Positions 33,437-42,020 of a DNA stretch of 64,000 bases are shown one piece after another; the first letter of the stretch is position 1, and every line of letters begins with the position of its first letter. The notes beneath the pieces were generated by a model, which made no database searches, was not told the DNA's origin, and saw nothing but the letters and a program-made list of their open reading frames with translations. Location of the stretch: NCBI GenBank assembly GCA_964651535.1, contig CAZYYE010000001.1:744001-808000 (forward strand), given 5' to 3'. A program made the translations under genes and the position numbers. Source of the stretch: Terrimesophilobacter sp964651535 (GTDB taxonomy: Bacteria > Actinomycetota > Actinomycetes > Actinomycetales > Microbacteriaceae).

Positions 33437-34810
33437 CTACTCTTCGGTGGGCCGCTGCCCGTCGTCGTCCTTCAGCAGATCTTCGATGGCGCGGTCGATG
33501 TCGTCGAGTTCAGGATCGGGATCTGTGACGCGGGCGATGAGCGCGGCCGGATCGTCGATGTCGTCGCTCGTGGGAACGAGGTCGGGGTGCGACCACAGCG
33601 CATCGCGTTTCTCCGCGCCGACCGCATCCGTCAATTCCTGCCACATGGCGGCAGCCTCCCGGAGCCGACGCGGCCGAAGCTCCAATCCGACGAGCGTCGA
33701 GAACGCGGACTCCGCGGGGCCGCCCGATGCCCGCCTGCGGCGCACCGTCTCGGCGATCGCCCCAGACTTCGGAAGCCTCGATGTTGCTTGCGCGGTCACG
33801 ACATCGACCCAGCCCTCGATGAGAGCGAGTGTGGTCTCCAGCCGTGCCATTGCGGCGAGCTGCGATTCGCTTTTGGGCGCGAGCAATTCGCCGGCGGATA
33901 CGGCCTGCTGCAGCGACTCCGGATTGCCAGGGTCGAAGTGTTCGGCGAGTTCTTCCAGTCGCCCCGTGTCCACGGTGATCCCGCGGGCGATCTCGGTGAT
34001 GGAGGTGAGGAGTTGGAGCCTCAACCAGCGGGCGTGGCGGAACAGCCGAGCGTGCGCCAGCTCCCGAACCGCCAGGTAGAGGCGGACCTGTTCCAACTCG
34101 ATGTCGAGCCCCGCACCGAACGCATCCAGGTTCTGTGGGATGATCGCCGCCTGCACTTTCGCATCCTCTTCGGCGCCGAAGAGAGGAATGCCGACGTCGC
34201 CTCCCGAGACGACCTCGGTGGAGAGCTGGCCGACGACCTGCCCGAGCTGCATGGCGAACAGCGTCCCGCCGACGTTGCGCATGAGCTTGCTCGCGCCCGC
34301 GATCATGTCGCTCATTTCTTCGGGCGACTGCTCGTGCAGGACCCGCGTGAGCGCATCCGCGATGCTCGTGGCGACCGGCTCGGCCAACTGGGTCCAAATG
34401 GGCATGGTCGTTGTCACCCACTCCGTGCGGCTGATCAGTCGCGGCGTCCCCGTGAGCTCGGTGACGAACGTCGCATCGTCGAGCCACAGCGCGGCGACGT
34501 GGAACGCCTGCTCCAGCGAGGACCTCTCCGCGGGAAGGGATGGAGTGCGTTCGCGATTCGCGACAGCTTTCGCCTGTTCGAGGGCGAGATCCCAGTTGAT
34601 GCCGTCTGAACTGTTCTGCAGCGCCTCCTGCAGCTTGTTCATGAGTTGCGCCACGAGCGCGGGATCGTTCGGAAGTCCCGCGGCGCTGGCGAGTTTGCCC
34701 GGGTCGATCTCCGCGTTGCCGGCGAGAAACTCGCGCAGCATGTCGCGAAACTCGTCGTCGGGCTCCCCGTCGTCGGATTCGCCGAACCCTGGGCGCGAAT
34801 TGTCAGGCAT
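33437..34810 (-). CDS. DUF2342 zincin-like metalloprotease homologue
   Basis: A 457-residue protein with an acidic tail (PDPELDDIDRAIEDLLKDDD). The family is recognised from GLPNDPALVAQLMNKLQ, MIAGASKLMRNVGG, FAMQLGQVVGQLSTEVVSG and VRELAHARLFRHARWL. The usual HExxH zinc motif appears only as RELAH, with Arg for the first His, so catalytic activity is uncertain; I recall similar sequences across this family. It is on the same strand as the Ocin-ThiF-like gene (86-base gap) and divergent from the PDZ protease. Confidence 0.75.
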   Translation of the reverse strand: MPDNSRPGFGESDDGEPDDEFRDMLREFLAGNAEIDPGKLASAAGLPNDPALVAQLMNKLQEALQNSSDGINWDLALEQAKAVANRERTPSLPAERSSLEQAFHVAALWLDDATFVTELTGTPRLISRTEWVTTTMPIWTQLAEPVATSIADALTRVLHEQSPEEMSDMIAGASKLMRNVGGTLFAMQLGQVVGQLSTEVVSGGDVGIPLFGAEEDAKVQAAIIPQNLDAFGAGLDIELEQVRLYLAVRELAHARLFRHARWLRLQLLTSITEIARGITVDTGRLEELAEHFDPGNPESLQQAVSAGELLAPKSESQLAAMARLETTLALIEGWVDVVTAQATSRLPKSGAIAETVRRRRASGGPAESAFSTLVGLELRPRRLREAAAMWQELTDAVGAEKRDALWSHPDLVPTSDDIDDPAALIARVTDPDPELDDIDRAIEDLLKDDDGQRPTEE

Positions 34811-34863
34811 GAAAACTACGCTAGCCCGTGGACGTCGGGAGTCGCTGGGATTTCACCTAGGCT

Positions 34864-34869
34864 TATTGT
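34864..34869 (+). promoter_or_regulatory. -10 box (TATTGT) for the PDZ protease gene
   Basis: TATTGT lies about 40 bases before ATG 34910; a GAAAGGA ribosome-binding site overlaps the region just before the start. Confidence 0.4.
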
Positions 34870-34909
34870 CTGCGATGTGCGCCTGTGGCGAACAGGGAAT
34901 CACGAAAGG

Positions 34910-36028
34910 ATGCGCGTGGCTCTCTTCACGGATGACGATTCTGGGCGGATCGATCGTTCGGGTCGTGGCCGCCGCATCGGCGGCTGGCTCGTCGCGGTCG
35001 CGATTCTGGCCGCCTCCGTGTTCGCTCTCGTGCCGTCCCCTTACGTGATCGAGCAGCCAGGCCCGGTGTTCAACGTCCTGGGCAGCGTCGAGATCGACGG
35101 AGACGAGGTCCCTCTCATCGAGATCCCGGGCGAGCGGACATTTCCGACCGGTGGCGCCCTCGATCTGCTCACCGTCAGTACCATCGGCGACCGCGAAAAT
35201 CTGCCGAACTGGTTTGAGGTCATGGTGGCATGGTTTGATCCGAGCAAAGCCGTGATTCCGGTGGACGAGGTCTACCCTCCCGGATACAGCGTCGAAGATT
35301 CCAATGCCGATGCCAGGGTTGCGATGGCGAACTCGCAAAAGGATGCCATCGCCGCCGCGCTCATCGAGCAGGGCTACGACATTCCCAGAGTGGTGACGGT
35401 CGGCGCGCTCACGGAGGGTTCGCCGTCGAGCGGGATCCTCGAACCGGGCGATGTGATCGACACTGTCGACGGGAAAACGGTGTCGAGCGTTCAGGACATG
35501 CGAGACGTGATCGCGGCATCCGGAGCAGGAAATCCGCTGTCCATCGCCATCGAGCGCAATGGCGAGAAAATGACCGTGACCGTCACGCCGGTGCTCAGCG
35601 ATGAGTCTCCGCCGGCGCCGATCGTTGGGGTATACCCGTCCATCGATTACACGTTCCCGTTCGACGTCACGATCCAGCTCCAGAACGTCGGCGGCCCCAG
35701 TGGCGGCCAAATGTTCGCTCTCGGCATCATCGACAAGTTGACGCCGGGCGAGCTGAACGGCGGCGCGAAGGTTGCGGGCACCGGCACGATCGACGCGAGC
35801 GGCAGCATCGGCGCGATCGGCGGTATCCGGCAAAAGCTGTATGGGGCACTGAGGGCAGGCGCGACATGGTTCCTCGCGCCGAAATCGAACTGCAGCGAAG
35901 TGGCCGGCCACGTTCCCGACGGCATCACGGTCGTTGCGGTGGACACCCTCAAAGATTCGCTGGCAGCGCTGAAAGCGATCGAAGCCGGGTCGGGAACCAA
36001 CGCCCTTCCCACGTGCGCTTCCGGATAG
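34910..36028 (+). CDS. Membrane-anchored PDZ and Lon-type (S16) serine protease
   Basis: A 372-residue protein with one N-terminal transmembrane segment (GGWLVAVAILAASVFALVPS), an extracytoplasmic PDZ domain around residues 160-225 (GALTEGSPSSGILEPGDVID) and a Lon S16 domain. The Ser-Lys dyad is visible in GGPSGGQMFAL and GGIRQKLYGA. Related proteins cleave secreted or membrane proteins. The gene lies between the DUF2342 and UPF0182 genes, an arrangement I also recall from mycobacteria. The 69-base gap to the next gene has a TACCAT box. Confidence 0.85.
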   Translation: MRVALFTDDDSGRIDRSGRGRRIGGWLVAVAILAASVFALVPSPYVIEQPGPVFNVLGSVEIDGDEVPLIEIPGERTFPTGGALDLLTVSTIGDRENLPNWFEVMVAWFDPSKAVIPVDEVYPPGYSVEDSNADARVAMANSQKDAIAAALIEQGYDIPRVVTVGALTEGSPSSGILEPGDVIDTVDGKTVSSVQDMRDVIAASGAGNPLSIAIERNGEKMTVTVTPVLSDESPPAPIVGVYPSIDYTFPFDVTIQLQNVGGPSGGQMFALGIIDKLTPGELNGGAKVAGTGTIDASGSIGAIGGIRQKLYGALRAGATWFLAPKSNCSEVAGHVPDGITVVAVDTLKDSLAALKAIEAGSGTNALPTCASG

Positions 36029-36056
36029 CGAAGTCCGCGTGCCCAGTTCCAGCGGT

Positions 36057-36062
36057 TACCAT
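36057..36062 (+). promoter_or_regulatory. -10 box (TACCAT) upstream of the UPF0182 gene
   Basis: TACCAT lies 35 bases before the TTG start at 36098; a GGAG follows downstream of the expected transcription start. Confidence 0.35.
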
Positions 36063-36097
36063 GGGTTGATCCCTTTCCCCGAGCCTGGAGTGGTTCC

Positions 36098-39007
36098 TTG
36101 ACCTCATCACAAGCTGAGCGCCAACCCGCTCGCCGTTCACGCACCCCCCTGGTTGCCGCGATTGCGGTGATCGCGGCACTCGTGATCGGGTTCTTCATTT
36201 TCGCCGGGCTCTACGCCGACTGGCTCTGGTATTCGCAACTCGGATACCTCAGTGTCCTGACGACGCAGTGGATCGCCACGGGAACGATGTTCCTCATCGG
36301 ATTCTTCGCGATGGCGATTCCGGTCTGGATCAGCATCGAGGTCGCGTTCCGCTGGCGGCCCATGTATGCGAAGCTCAGCTCGCAACTCGACCGCTACCAG
36401 CAGGTCATCGAACCGCTGCGCAGGCTCGCCATGTACGGTATCCCTGTCGTTCTCGGCCTCTTCGCCGGATTCGCCGCGAGCGCGAACTGGAGAACCGTGC
36501 TGGAGTGGCTGAACCGCACGCCGGCAGGGAGAACGGATCCCCAGTTCGGCCTCGACGTGTCGTTCTACCTGTTCGAGTTGCCGTTCTATCGCTCCGTTCT
36601 CGCGTTCGCTTCGGCCGTCGTGCTCATTTCGATCATCAGCGCGCTCGCGACGAGCTATTTGTACGGGGCGATCAGGTTCTCCGGTCGGGAAGTGCGGATT
36701 TCGCGCTCCGCCCGCATCCAGCTCGCCACGATGGGCGCAATCTATCTGGCCATTCAGGGCGTGAGCATCTGGTTCGACCAGTACGCCACGATGGCGACTC
36801 AAACGAGTTCGGATCTGATCTTCGGCGCTTCGTTCGCGGATGTGAATGCGGTCATCCCCGGCAGGGCGATCCTCGCGGGGATTGCGGCATTCGTGGCGAT
36901 CCTGTTCATTGTGACGGCGATCATCGGCCGCTGGCGGCTGCCCATTGTCGGAACCGCCCTGCTCATCGTCAGCGCCATCCTGATCGGCGGCGTGTATCCG
37001 TGGATCATCCAGACGTTCCAGGTCGTCCCGAGCGCACGAACGCTGGAGTCGCCCTACATCGAGCGCAACATTAACGCGACACGGGAGGCTTACGGCGTCG
37101 CGGATGTGACCGAGACCCCCTACAAAGCGAGTACGGATGCCGAACCGGGGCAGCTGCGCAACGATGCGGAGACGACCGCGAACATCCGCATCCTCGACCC
37201 TGCGCTCGTAACGGATGCGTTCGCGCAGCTCGAGCAGATCAAGCAGTACTACCAGTTCGCGCAGCACCTCGACGTCGACCGGTACACGATCGACGGCAAG
37301 ACCCAGGACACCGTGATCGCGGTGCGCGAGTTGAACCAGGACGGCATCGGCGCGTCCAGCAACTGGGTGAACGACCACATCGTCTACACGCACGGCTACG
37401 GGGTTGTGGCTGCCTACGGCAACCAGCGCACGGTCGACGGACTGCCCGTCTTCCTCGAGTCCGGCATTCCGAGCAAGGGTTCCTTGGGAGACTTCCAGCC
37501 GCGCGTGTACTTCGGCGAGGCTTCGCCGGACTACTCGATTGTCGGCGCGCCCGAGGGCGCTCCCGAGGCCGAACTCGACTATCCGTCCGGTTCCGAAGAG
37601 GACAGCCAGAACGCGACGACGACGTACCAGGGCGACGGCGGACCGAAGCTGGACAACATCTTCAACAAGCTCGTGTACGCGATCAAGTTCCAGTCCGAGC
37701 AGATCCTGCTGTCCAGCGACGTGAATGATGAGTCGCAGATTCTGTATGACCGCAATCCTCTCCTGCGCGTGCAGAAGGCAGCCCCCTACCTGACGCTCGA
37801 CACGGACCCGTACCCCGCGGTCGTGGACGGCAAGATCCTGTGGATCGTCGACGGTTACACAACGAGCGACCAGTACCCGTATTCGACGGTGGAGCAGCTT
37901 TCGAGCGCCATTGCGGACACGTACACGCCGACGCCGTTGTTCGCGGTGGACGACATCAACTACATCCGCAATGCCGTGAAGGCCACGGTCGACGCCTACA
38001 CGGGCGAGGTGATTCTGTACGCCTGGGACGAGACCGACCCGATCCTGACCACGTGGCAGAAGATCTTCCCGACGACGATTCAGCCCATGAGCGAAATGAG
38101 CCCCGACCTCATGAGCCACGTGCGCTACCCGTCGGATCTGTTCAAGGTGCAGCGGGCGATCCTCGGCACATACCACGTGACGGATACGAACTCGTGGTTC
38201 TCGAGCGATGACGCATGGGTCAGCCCGCCGGACCCGACGCAGCCGGCAGCGAGTGCGAAACTCCAGCCTCCGTACTACCTCACGATGCAGGTGCCGGGCA
38301 CGACCGACCCCGCGTTCACTCTCTATTCGACGTACATTCCGAAGGAGTCCGGCGAGAAGGCGCGAAGCATCCTCACCGGGTACCTTGCCGTGAATGCGGA
38401 TGCCGGCTCGACGCCGGGGAAGATTTCGCCGGACTACGGGAAGTTCACGCTGTTGACGCTGCCGAAGGCGGAAACCGTTCCCGGCCCAGGCCAGGTGCAG
38501 AACAACTTCAACTCCGACCCGACCGTGTCGACCGAGTTGAACCTGCTCAGCCAGGGGTCGACGAGTGTGATCAAGGGCAACCTGCTCACGCTTCCGGTCG
38601 GCGGCGGCTTGCTGTACGTGCAGCCGGTGTATATCCAGTCGACGGGTGAGACCAGCTATCCGCTGCTCAAGAAGGTTCTCGTCGCGTTCGGAGACAAGAT
38701 CGCGTTCGAGTCGACGCTGGATGCGGCGCTCGACGACATCTTCGGCGGCGACTCCGGGGCGTCTGCGGGTGACGGCGACGCGGACGGCCCGGCGACGCCC
38801 GGCACGGACGAGCCGGGTACGGACGAGCCGACCCCGCCGGCATCCGACAATGCAGCTCTCAACGCTGCGCTGAAGGATGCCGCGGCAGCACTCAAGGAGC
38901 GTGAAGCGGCCTACGCCGCCAACGACCTTGTCGCGGCGGCGCAGGCGGACAAGAAGCTGCAGGATGCGCTCGAGCGGGCCATCGCCGCGAGCGGCATCAC
39001 TCCGTAA
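36098..39007 (+). CDS. UPF0182 large membrane protein
   Basis: A 969-residue protein. Seven or so transmembrane helices fill residues 1-320 (starting LVAAIAVIAALVIGFFIFAG). A large extracytoplasmic domain follows, with the family segments SPYIERNINATREAYG, NDHIVYTHGYGVVA, ARVYFGE-like YFGEASPDYSIV and SDVNDESQILYDRNP. An acidic Gly/Pro linker (residues about 900-925) and an Ala-rich amphipathic end complete it. Function is unknown. The start is TTG 36098, after GGAG, in a region with no better start. Confidence 0.85.
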   Translation: MTSSQAERQPARRSRTPLVAAIAVIAALVIGFFIFAGLYADWLWYSQLGYLSVLTTQWIATGTMFLIGFFAMAIPVWISIEVAFRWRPMYAKLSSQLDRYQQVIEPLRRLAMYGIPVVLGLFAGFAASANWRTVLEWLNRTPAGRTDPQFGLDVSFYLFELPFYRSVLAFASAVVLISIISALATSYLYGAIRFSGREVRISRSARIQLATMGAIYLAIQGVSIWFDQYATMATQTSSDLIFGASFADVNAVIPGRAILAGIAAFVAILFIVTAIIGRWRLPIVGTALLIVSAILIGGVYPWIIQTFQVVPSARTLESPYIERNINATREAYGVADVTETPYKASTDAEPGQLRNDAETTANIRILDPALVTDAFAQLEQIKQYYQFAQHLDVDRYTIDGKTQDTVIAVRELNQDGIGASSNWVNDHIVYTHGYGVVAAYGNQRTVDGLPVFLESGIPSKGSLGDFQPRVYFGEASPDYSIVGAPEGAPEAELDYPSGSEEDSQNATTTYQGDGGPKLDNIFNKLVYAIKFQSEQILLSSDVNDESQILYDRNPLLRVQKAAPYLTLDTDPYPAVVDGKILWIVDGYTTSDQYPYSTVEQLSSAIADTYTPTPLFAVDDINYIRNAVKATVDAYTGEVILYAWDETDPILTTWQKIFPTTIQPMSEMSPDLMSHVRYPSDLFKVQRAILGTYHVTDTNSWFSSDDAWVSPPDPTQPAASAKLQPPYYLTMQVPGTTDPAFTLYSTYIPKESGEKARSILTGYLAVNADAGSTPGKISPDYGKFTLLTLPKAETVPGPGQVQNNFNSDPTVSTELNLLSQGSTSVIKGNLLTLPVGGGLLYVQPVYIQSTGETSYPLLKKVLVAFGDKIAFESTLDAALDDIFGGDSGASAGDGDADGPATPGTDEPGTDEPTPPASDNAALNAALKDAAAALKEREAAYAANDLVAAAQADKKLQDALERAIAASGITP

Positions 39008-39012
39008 CCGGG

Positions 39013-39300
39013 CCGTTCCCTGAGGTGCGAGCGCGGCGACTGTTGCCGTTCCCTGAGGTGCGAGCAGCGACTGTTGCCGTTCCCTGAGGTNNNNNNNNNN
39101 NNNNNNNNNNNNNNNNNNNNNNNNNNNNNNNNNNNNNNNNNNNNNNNNNNNNNNNNNNNNNNNNNNNNNNNNNNNNNNNNNNNNNNNNNNACTGTTGCCG
39201 TTCCCTGAGGTGCGAGCAGCGACTGTTGCCGTTCCCTGAGGTGCGCGCAGCGACTGTTGCCGTTCCCTGAGGTGCGAGCGCAGCGAGCCTCGAAGGGAAC
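39013..39300. repeat. Tandem array of about 31-base units with a 100-N assembly gap
   Basis: The unit CCGTTCCCTGAGGTGCGAGC plus AGCGACTGTTG recurs head to tail: two full copies and part of a third before the gap (39091-39190, exactly 100 N), then two full copies and a last half. The final copy runs into GCGAGCCTCGAAGGGAAC, which completes a palindrome with GTTCCCTGAGG. The array is made of truncated palindromic elements ending in one complete element. No spacer variation exists, so it is not CRISPR. The true copy number is unknown. Confidence 0.85.
39091..39190. other. Assembly gap (100 N) inside the tandem repeat
   Basis: Exactly 100 N, the usual placeholder for a gap of unknown length, flanked on both sides by the same repeat unit. 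A repeat collapse is the likely cause. Confidence 0.95.
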
Positions 39301-39319
39301 CGGCAGCTTACTCCGTGAT

Positions 39320-39356
39320 TCTCTTCGAGACGGGCTGCGCCCTCCTCAGGGAACGG
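39320..39356 (-). repeat. Palindromic repeat element, inverse orientation
   Basis: Read on the minus strand, GTTCCCTGAGGAGGGCGCAG leads to CCCGTCTCGAAGAG. It has the same ends as the elements at 39271-39300 and 58009-58050, in the opposite direction to the adjacent array. Confidence 0.7.
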
Positions 39357-39372
39357 GCTGCGCCTCCTGTGT

Positions 39373-39378
39373 TAGAGT
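39373..39378 (+). promoter_or_regulatory. -10 box (TAGAGT) for the initiator tRNA
   Basis: TAGAGT ends 12 bases before the mature tRNA 5' end. Transcription would start near 39385, giving a short 5' leader. Confidence 0.4.
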
Positions 39379-39390
39379 TGACATTCGTAA

Positions 39391-39464
<74 letters not shown>

Positions 39465-39499
39465 CGAAAGCCTCGTCACGATTCACCGTGGCGGGTGCG

Positions 39500-39534
39500 A
39501 AAAGACCCGGACTCGTTGAGAGTCCGGGTCTTTT
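39500..39534 (+). terminator. Strong intrinsic terminator after tRNA-fMet
   Basis: A perfect 15-base stem, AAAAGACCCGGACTC / GAGTCCGGGTCTTTT, with a GTTGA loop; the right arm ends in a T run. The A and T runs make it potentially bidirectional. Confidence 0.9.
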
Positions 39535-39576
39535 CGTTCGGGCGCAGCAGTTTTCGGTGCAGGACAGGAGTCAGGG

Positions 39577-40713
39577 ATGCGCATAGTAATTCTGGGGGCG
39601 GGATTCGGCGGCTTGGAGCTTGCGACCCGGTTGTCCGAGGAGTGGGGCGATGACGCCGACATCGTGCTGATCGACAGATCCGATTCGTTCGTCATGGGTT
39701 TTTCCAAGCTCGACGTCATGTTCGGGCGGGCGACCGCCGACGCCGTGCGGCATCCGTACAGTTCGATCGCGAAGCCCGGCGTGACGTTCGTCCAATCGGA
39801 GGTGCGGGCGATCGACCCCGTCGCCCGACGCGTCGATACGGACGCGGGCACTTTCGACTCCGACATCCTCGTCGTCGCGCTCGGTGCCGATCTGGACCCG
39901 TCCGCCACGCCCGGTCTCGCTGAGGACGGTCACGAGTTCTATTCGGAAGACGGGGCGTTTGCTCTCCGCGACGTGCTCGCGAGCTTCGGCGGCGGCCACG
40001 TCATCGTCGGGGTGACCTCGACGCCGTTCAAGTGCCCGCCTGCGCCGAGCGAGACTGCGTTGCTCGTCCATGATTACCTCGCCGAACGCGGACTTGGCGA
40101 CATCTCTGAAGTATCGCTCGTGATGCCATTCGGCGCTCCCGTTCCTCCGTCGCCCGAGGCGTCAGCGGCGTTGCTTTCCGCTTTCGAGAAACGGGGGATC
40201 ACCTGGTACCCGAACCGCGTGGTGAAGGAGTTGAATCCCGCTCGGCACGTCGTCGTGATGCACGACGGCGAAGAGCTGCCCTACGACCTCTTCCTTGGCG
40301 TGCCGGCGCACACGGTGCCGCAAGTGGTCGCAGAGTCGGGGATGTGCCGGGACGGCTGGATCCCGGTTGACTCCCTCACGCTGGAAACTGAATACCCGGA
40401 CGTGTACGCGATCGGCGACGTCACGAGCGTGGGAACGCCGAAAGCGGGTGTGTTCTCCGAGGGTCAGGGTGCGATCGTCGCCGATGTCATTGCGGCCAAG
40501 CATCGAGGCGACCGTCAGGCAGACAGCTACGGCGGCCGGGGCGTGTGCTACACGGAGTTCGGGCGCGACGGCGTCGGGCTCGTGGATGTCACGTTCCTCG
40601 CCGGCCAGCGCCCGACGGGAACATTCAGCGGCCCATCGCACGAGTTCGCGGCGACCAAAACCCAGTTCGGCGCGAGCCGCATCCAACGGTGGTTCGGACG
40701 CGACTGGTCCTGA
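39577..40713 (+). CDS. FAD-dependent pyridine nucleotide-disulfide/SQR-like oxidoreductase
   Basis: A 378-residue flavoprotein. RIVILGAGFGGLELATRL is the N-terminal FAD-binding GxGxxG. VVALGADLDP, HVIVGVTSTPFKCPPAPSE and YAIGDVTSVGTPKAGVFSEGQ (FAD-ribityl Asp) follow in the order of the sulfide:quinone reductase/NDH-2 group. Cys residues in FKCPPAP and GMCRDG may be redox-active. It is soluble, with a charged amphipathic tail. The start ATG 39577 has a weak upstream CAGGAG. It likely oxidises a small reductant and passes electrons to quinone; the substrate is uncertain. Confidence 0.75.
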   Translation: MRIVILGAGFGGLELATRLSEEWGDDADIVLIDRSDSFVMGFSKLDVMFGRATADAVRHPYSSIAKPGVTFVQSEVRAIDPVARRVDTDAGTFDSDILVVALGADLDPSATPGLAEDGHEFYSEDGAFALRDVLASFGGGHVIVGVTSTPFKCPPAPSETALLVHDYLAERGLGDISEVSLVMPFGAPVPPSPEASAALLSAFEKRGITWYPNRVVKELNPARHVVVMHDGEELPYDLFLGVPAHTVPQVVAESGMCRDGWIPVDSLTLETEYPDVYAIGDVTSVGTPKAGVFSEGQGAIVADVIAAKHRGDRQADSYGGRGVCYTEFGRDGVGLVDVTFLAGQRPTGTFSGPSHEFAATKTQFGASRIQRWFGRDWS

Positions 40714-40739
40714 CTGCGCCCGCAAGGGTGCGGTAGCAC

Positions 40740-41552
40740 TTACTCCGAGTCGTCTGTGCCTTGCTCGACGCCGCTCTTCTGCTGGTTCTCCCAGTCTTCG
40801 AGCAATTGCGGGTCGATGCCGCACTCGCGCACTTCCTGTGCGAGCTTCTTCGTGAGGCGCGACTTGCCCGCGGCGACCGCGTCCTGTGTGGTGCCGACGA
40901 AAATCTGGCCGTCCTTCGACTCCCGGTTGACGTCGGATGCCTCTTCGCACAGGTGGTAGACGTTGCCGGACTTCGTCCAGGTGACCTCGTCCGCGCCGGT
41001 GAGGAAAACGACAGCATCCGTGTCCTGGGCGTAAGCCTCTTGCGACGGCGCGTTCCAGTCGACGCCGAACACGAGAACGGCGACAAGACCGATGACGATT
41101 GCGATGCCGCCGGCAATGCCCTTCTGCTTCCCGTCCATGTCCTTGTTCAAGAAGATCATGATGATGAGGGGCAGGAAGGCGAGAATGGTCACGATCGCGC
41201 CGAGCTGGTTCTGCACGAAGAATCGGAACTTGTCCTTCTTCGACGCCGGATCGAGTCGATTCGCTTTCTTCCACAGCCACGAACCGACCGAGGCGAGAAT
41301 GCCGATGACGACGATGAGGCCGATCAGAAGAATGAGGTGCCAGGTTTCGAACGGGCTTTGGCGCAGCAGCCAGAAAATCGCGAACACCTCAGTGCCGATC
41401 GCGACGACCCACAGCACCGCGGCGATGATGCGGAATCGCACGGCCTTCGACTTGGATTCCGCCGTGGGAGTCCACGCGCGCCCGTTATCCGACGACGTTT
41501 CGGCATCCGGAGCCGACTCGACCCGAACTACCTTCTTCTTGCCTTGCGCCAT
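40740..41552 (-). CDS. Conserved membrane protein of unknown function
   Basis: A 270-residue protein. After a charged cytosolic N terminus (AQGKKKVVRVESAPDAE) come four hydrophobic helices (IIAAVLWVVAIGTEVFAIFW, LILLIGLIVVIGILASVGSW, LGAIVTILAFLPLIIMIFL, GIAIVIGLVAVLVFGVDW). A C-terminal domain follows with VVFLTGADEVTWTKSGNVYH and two Cys. I recall no characterised relative. It is divergent from the arsC-like gene and convergent with the flavoprotein gene. Confidence 0.65.
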   Translation of the reverse strand: MAQGKKKVVRVESAPDAETSSDNGRAWTPTAESKSKAVRFRIIAAVLWVVAIGTEVFAIFWLLRQSPFETWHLILLIGLIVVIGILASVGSWLWKKANRLDPASKKDKFRFFVQNQLGAIVTILAFLPLIIMIFLNKDMDGKQKGIAGGIAIVIGLVAVLVFGVDWNAPSQEAYAQDTDAVVFLTGADEVTWTKSGNVYHLCEEASDVNRESKDGQIFVGTTQDAVAAGKSRLTKKLAQEVRECGIDPQLLEDWENQQKSGVEQGTDDSE

Positions 41553-41593
41553 GGTTTTCCCCTGTCTCAGAATTGCACCAGCATAATGGATTC

Positions 41594-42004
41594 GTGCTCC
41601 CTGTCGCGTCGGTATTGTTCGTGTGCGTCCACAATGCCGGACGGTCGCAAATGGCGGCAGGATTCCTTCGGGCGTTGGGCGGAGACCGGATCGTGGTGCA
41701 ATCCGCAGGGTCCGAGCCGGCCGAGCACGTGAACCCTGTGGCGGTCGCGGCGATGGCCGAGGTTGGCATCGACATCGCTGAGAACGAGCCGACGCGATTG
41801 AGCGTCGACACAGTTCGCGAATCGGATGTCGTGATCACAATGGGCTGCGGGGATGCCTGCCCGGTGTTTCCCGGCAAAAGGTACGAAGACTGGGAACTGG
41901 ACGACCCGGCCGGCCAGGGCATCGACGTTGTGCGAGAGATCAGGAACGACATCCGGGAACGCGTCGTCGCTCTGCTGGACGAATTGCTGCCGGCCGGGCA
42001 CTGA
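41594..42004 (+). CDS. Low-molecular-weight phosphatase / arsenate reductase-like protein
   Basis: A 136-residue protein with the P-loop VLFVCVHNAGRSQMAAGF (CX5R variant CVHNAGRS) near the N terminus and CGDACPVFPGKRYEDWELDDP near the end, which carries the general-acid DP. It matches the thioredoxin-linked or mycothiol-linked ArsC group. GTG 41594 with CATAAT six bases before it is preferred over TTG 41573. No other arsenic gene (arsR, arsB) is adjacent, so a protein phosphatase role is also possible. Confidence 0.75.
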   Translation: MLPVASVLFVCVHNAGRSQMAAGFLRALGGDRIVVQSAGSEPAEHVNPVAVAAMAEVGIDIAENEPTRLSVDTVRESDVVITMGCGDACPVFPGKRYEDWELDDPAGQGIDVVREIRNDIRERVVALLDELLPAGH

Positions 42005-42020
42005 CTGAACCGGGTCTCGT

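Noticed and set aside
36137..38176. 679-codon open frame on the minus strand opposite the UPF0182 gene
   Set aside because: The UPF0182 protein on the plus strand has family motifs and membrane helices; the antisense frame has none and an Arg/Asp/His-rich composition typical of high-GC shadows.
39091..39190. Low-complexity biological sequence
   Set aside because: It is exactly 100 N, an assembly placeholder, and carries no sequence information.
39013..39300. CRISPR array
   Set aside because: The units are contiguous and contain no unique spacers between them, and no cas genes are nearby. It is a tandem repeat of palindromic elements.
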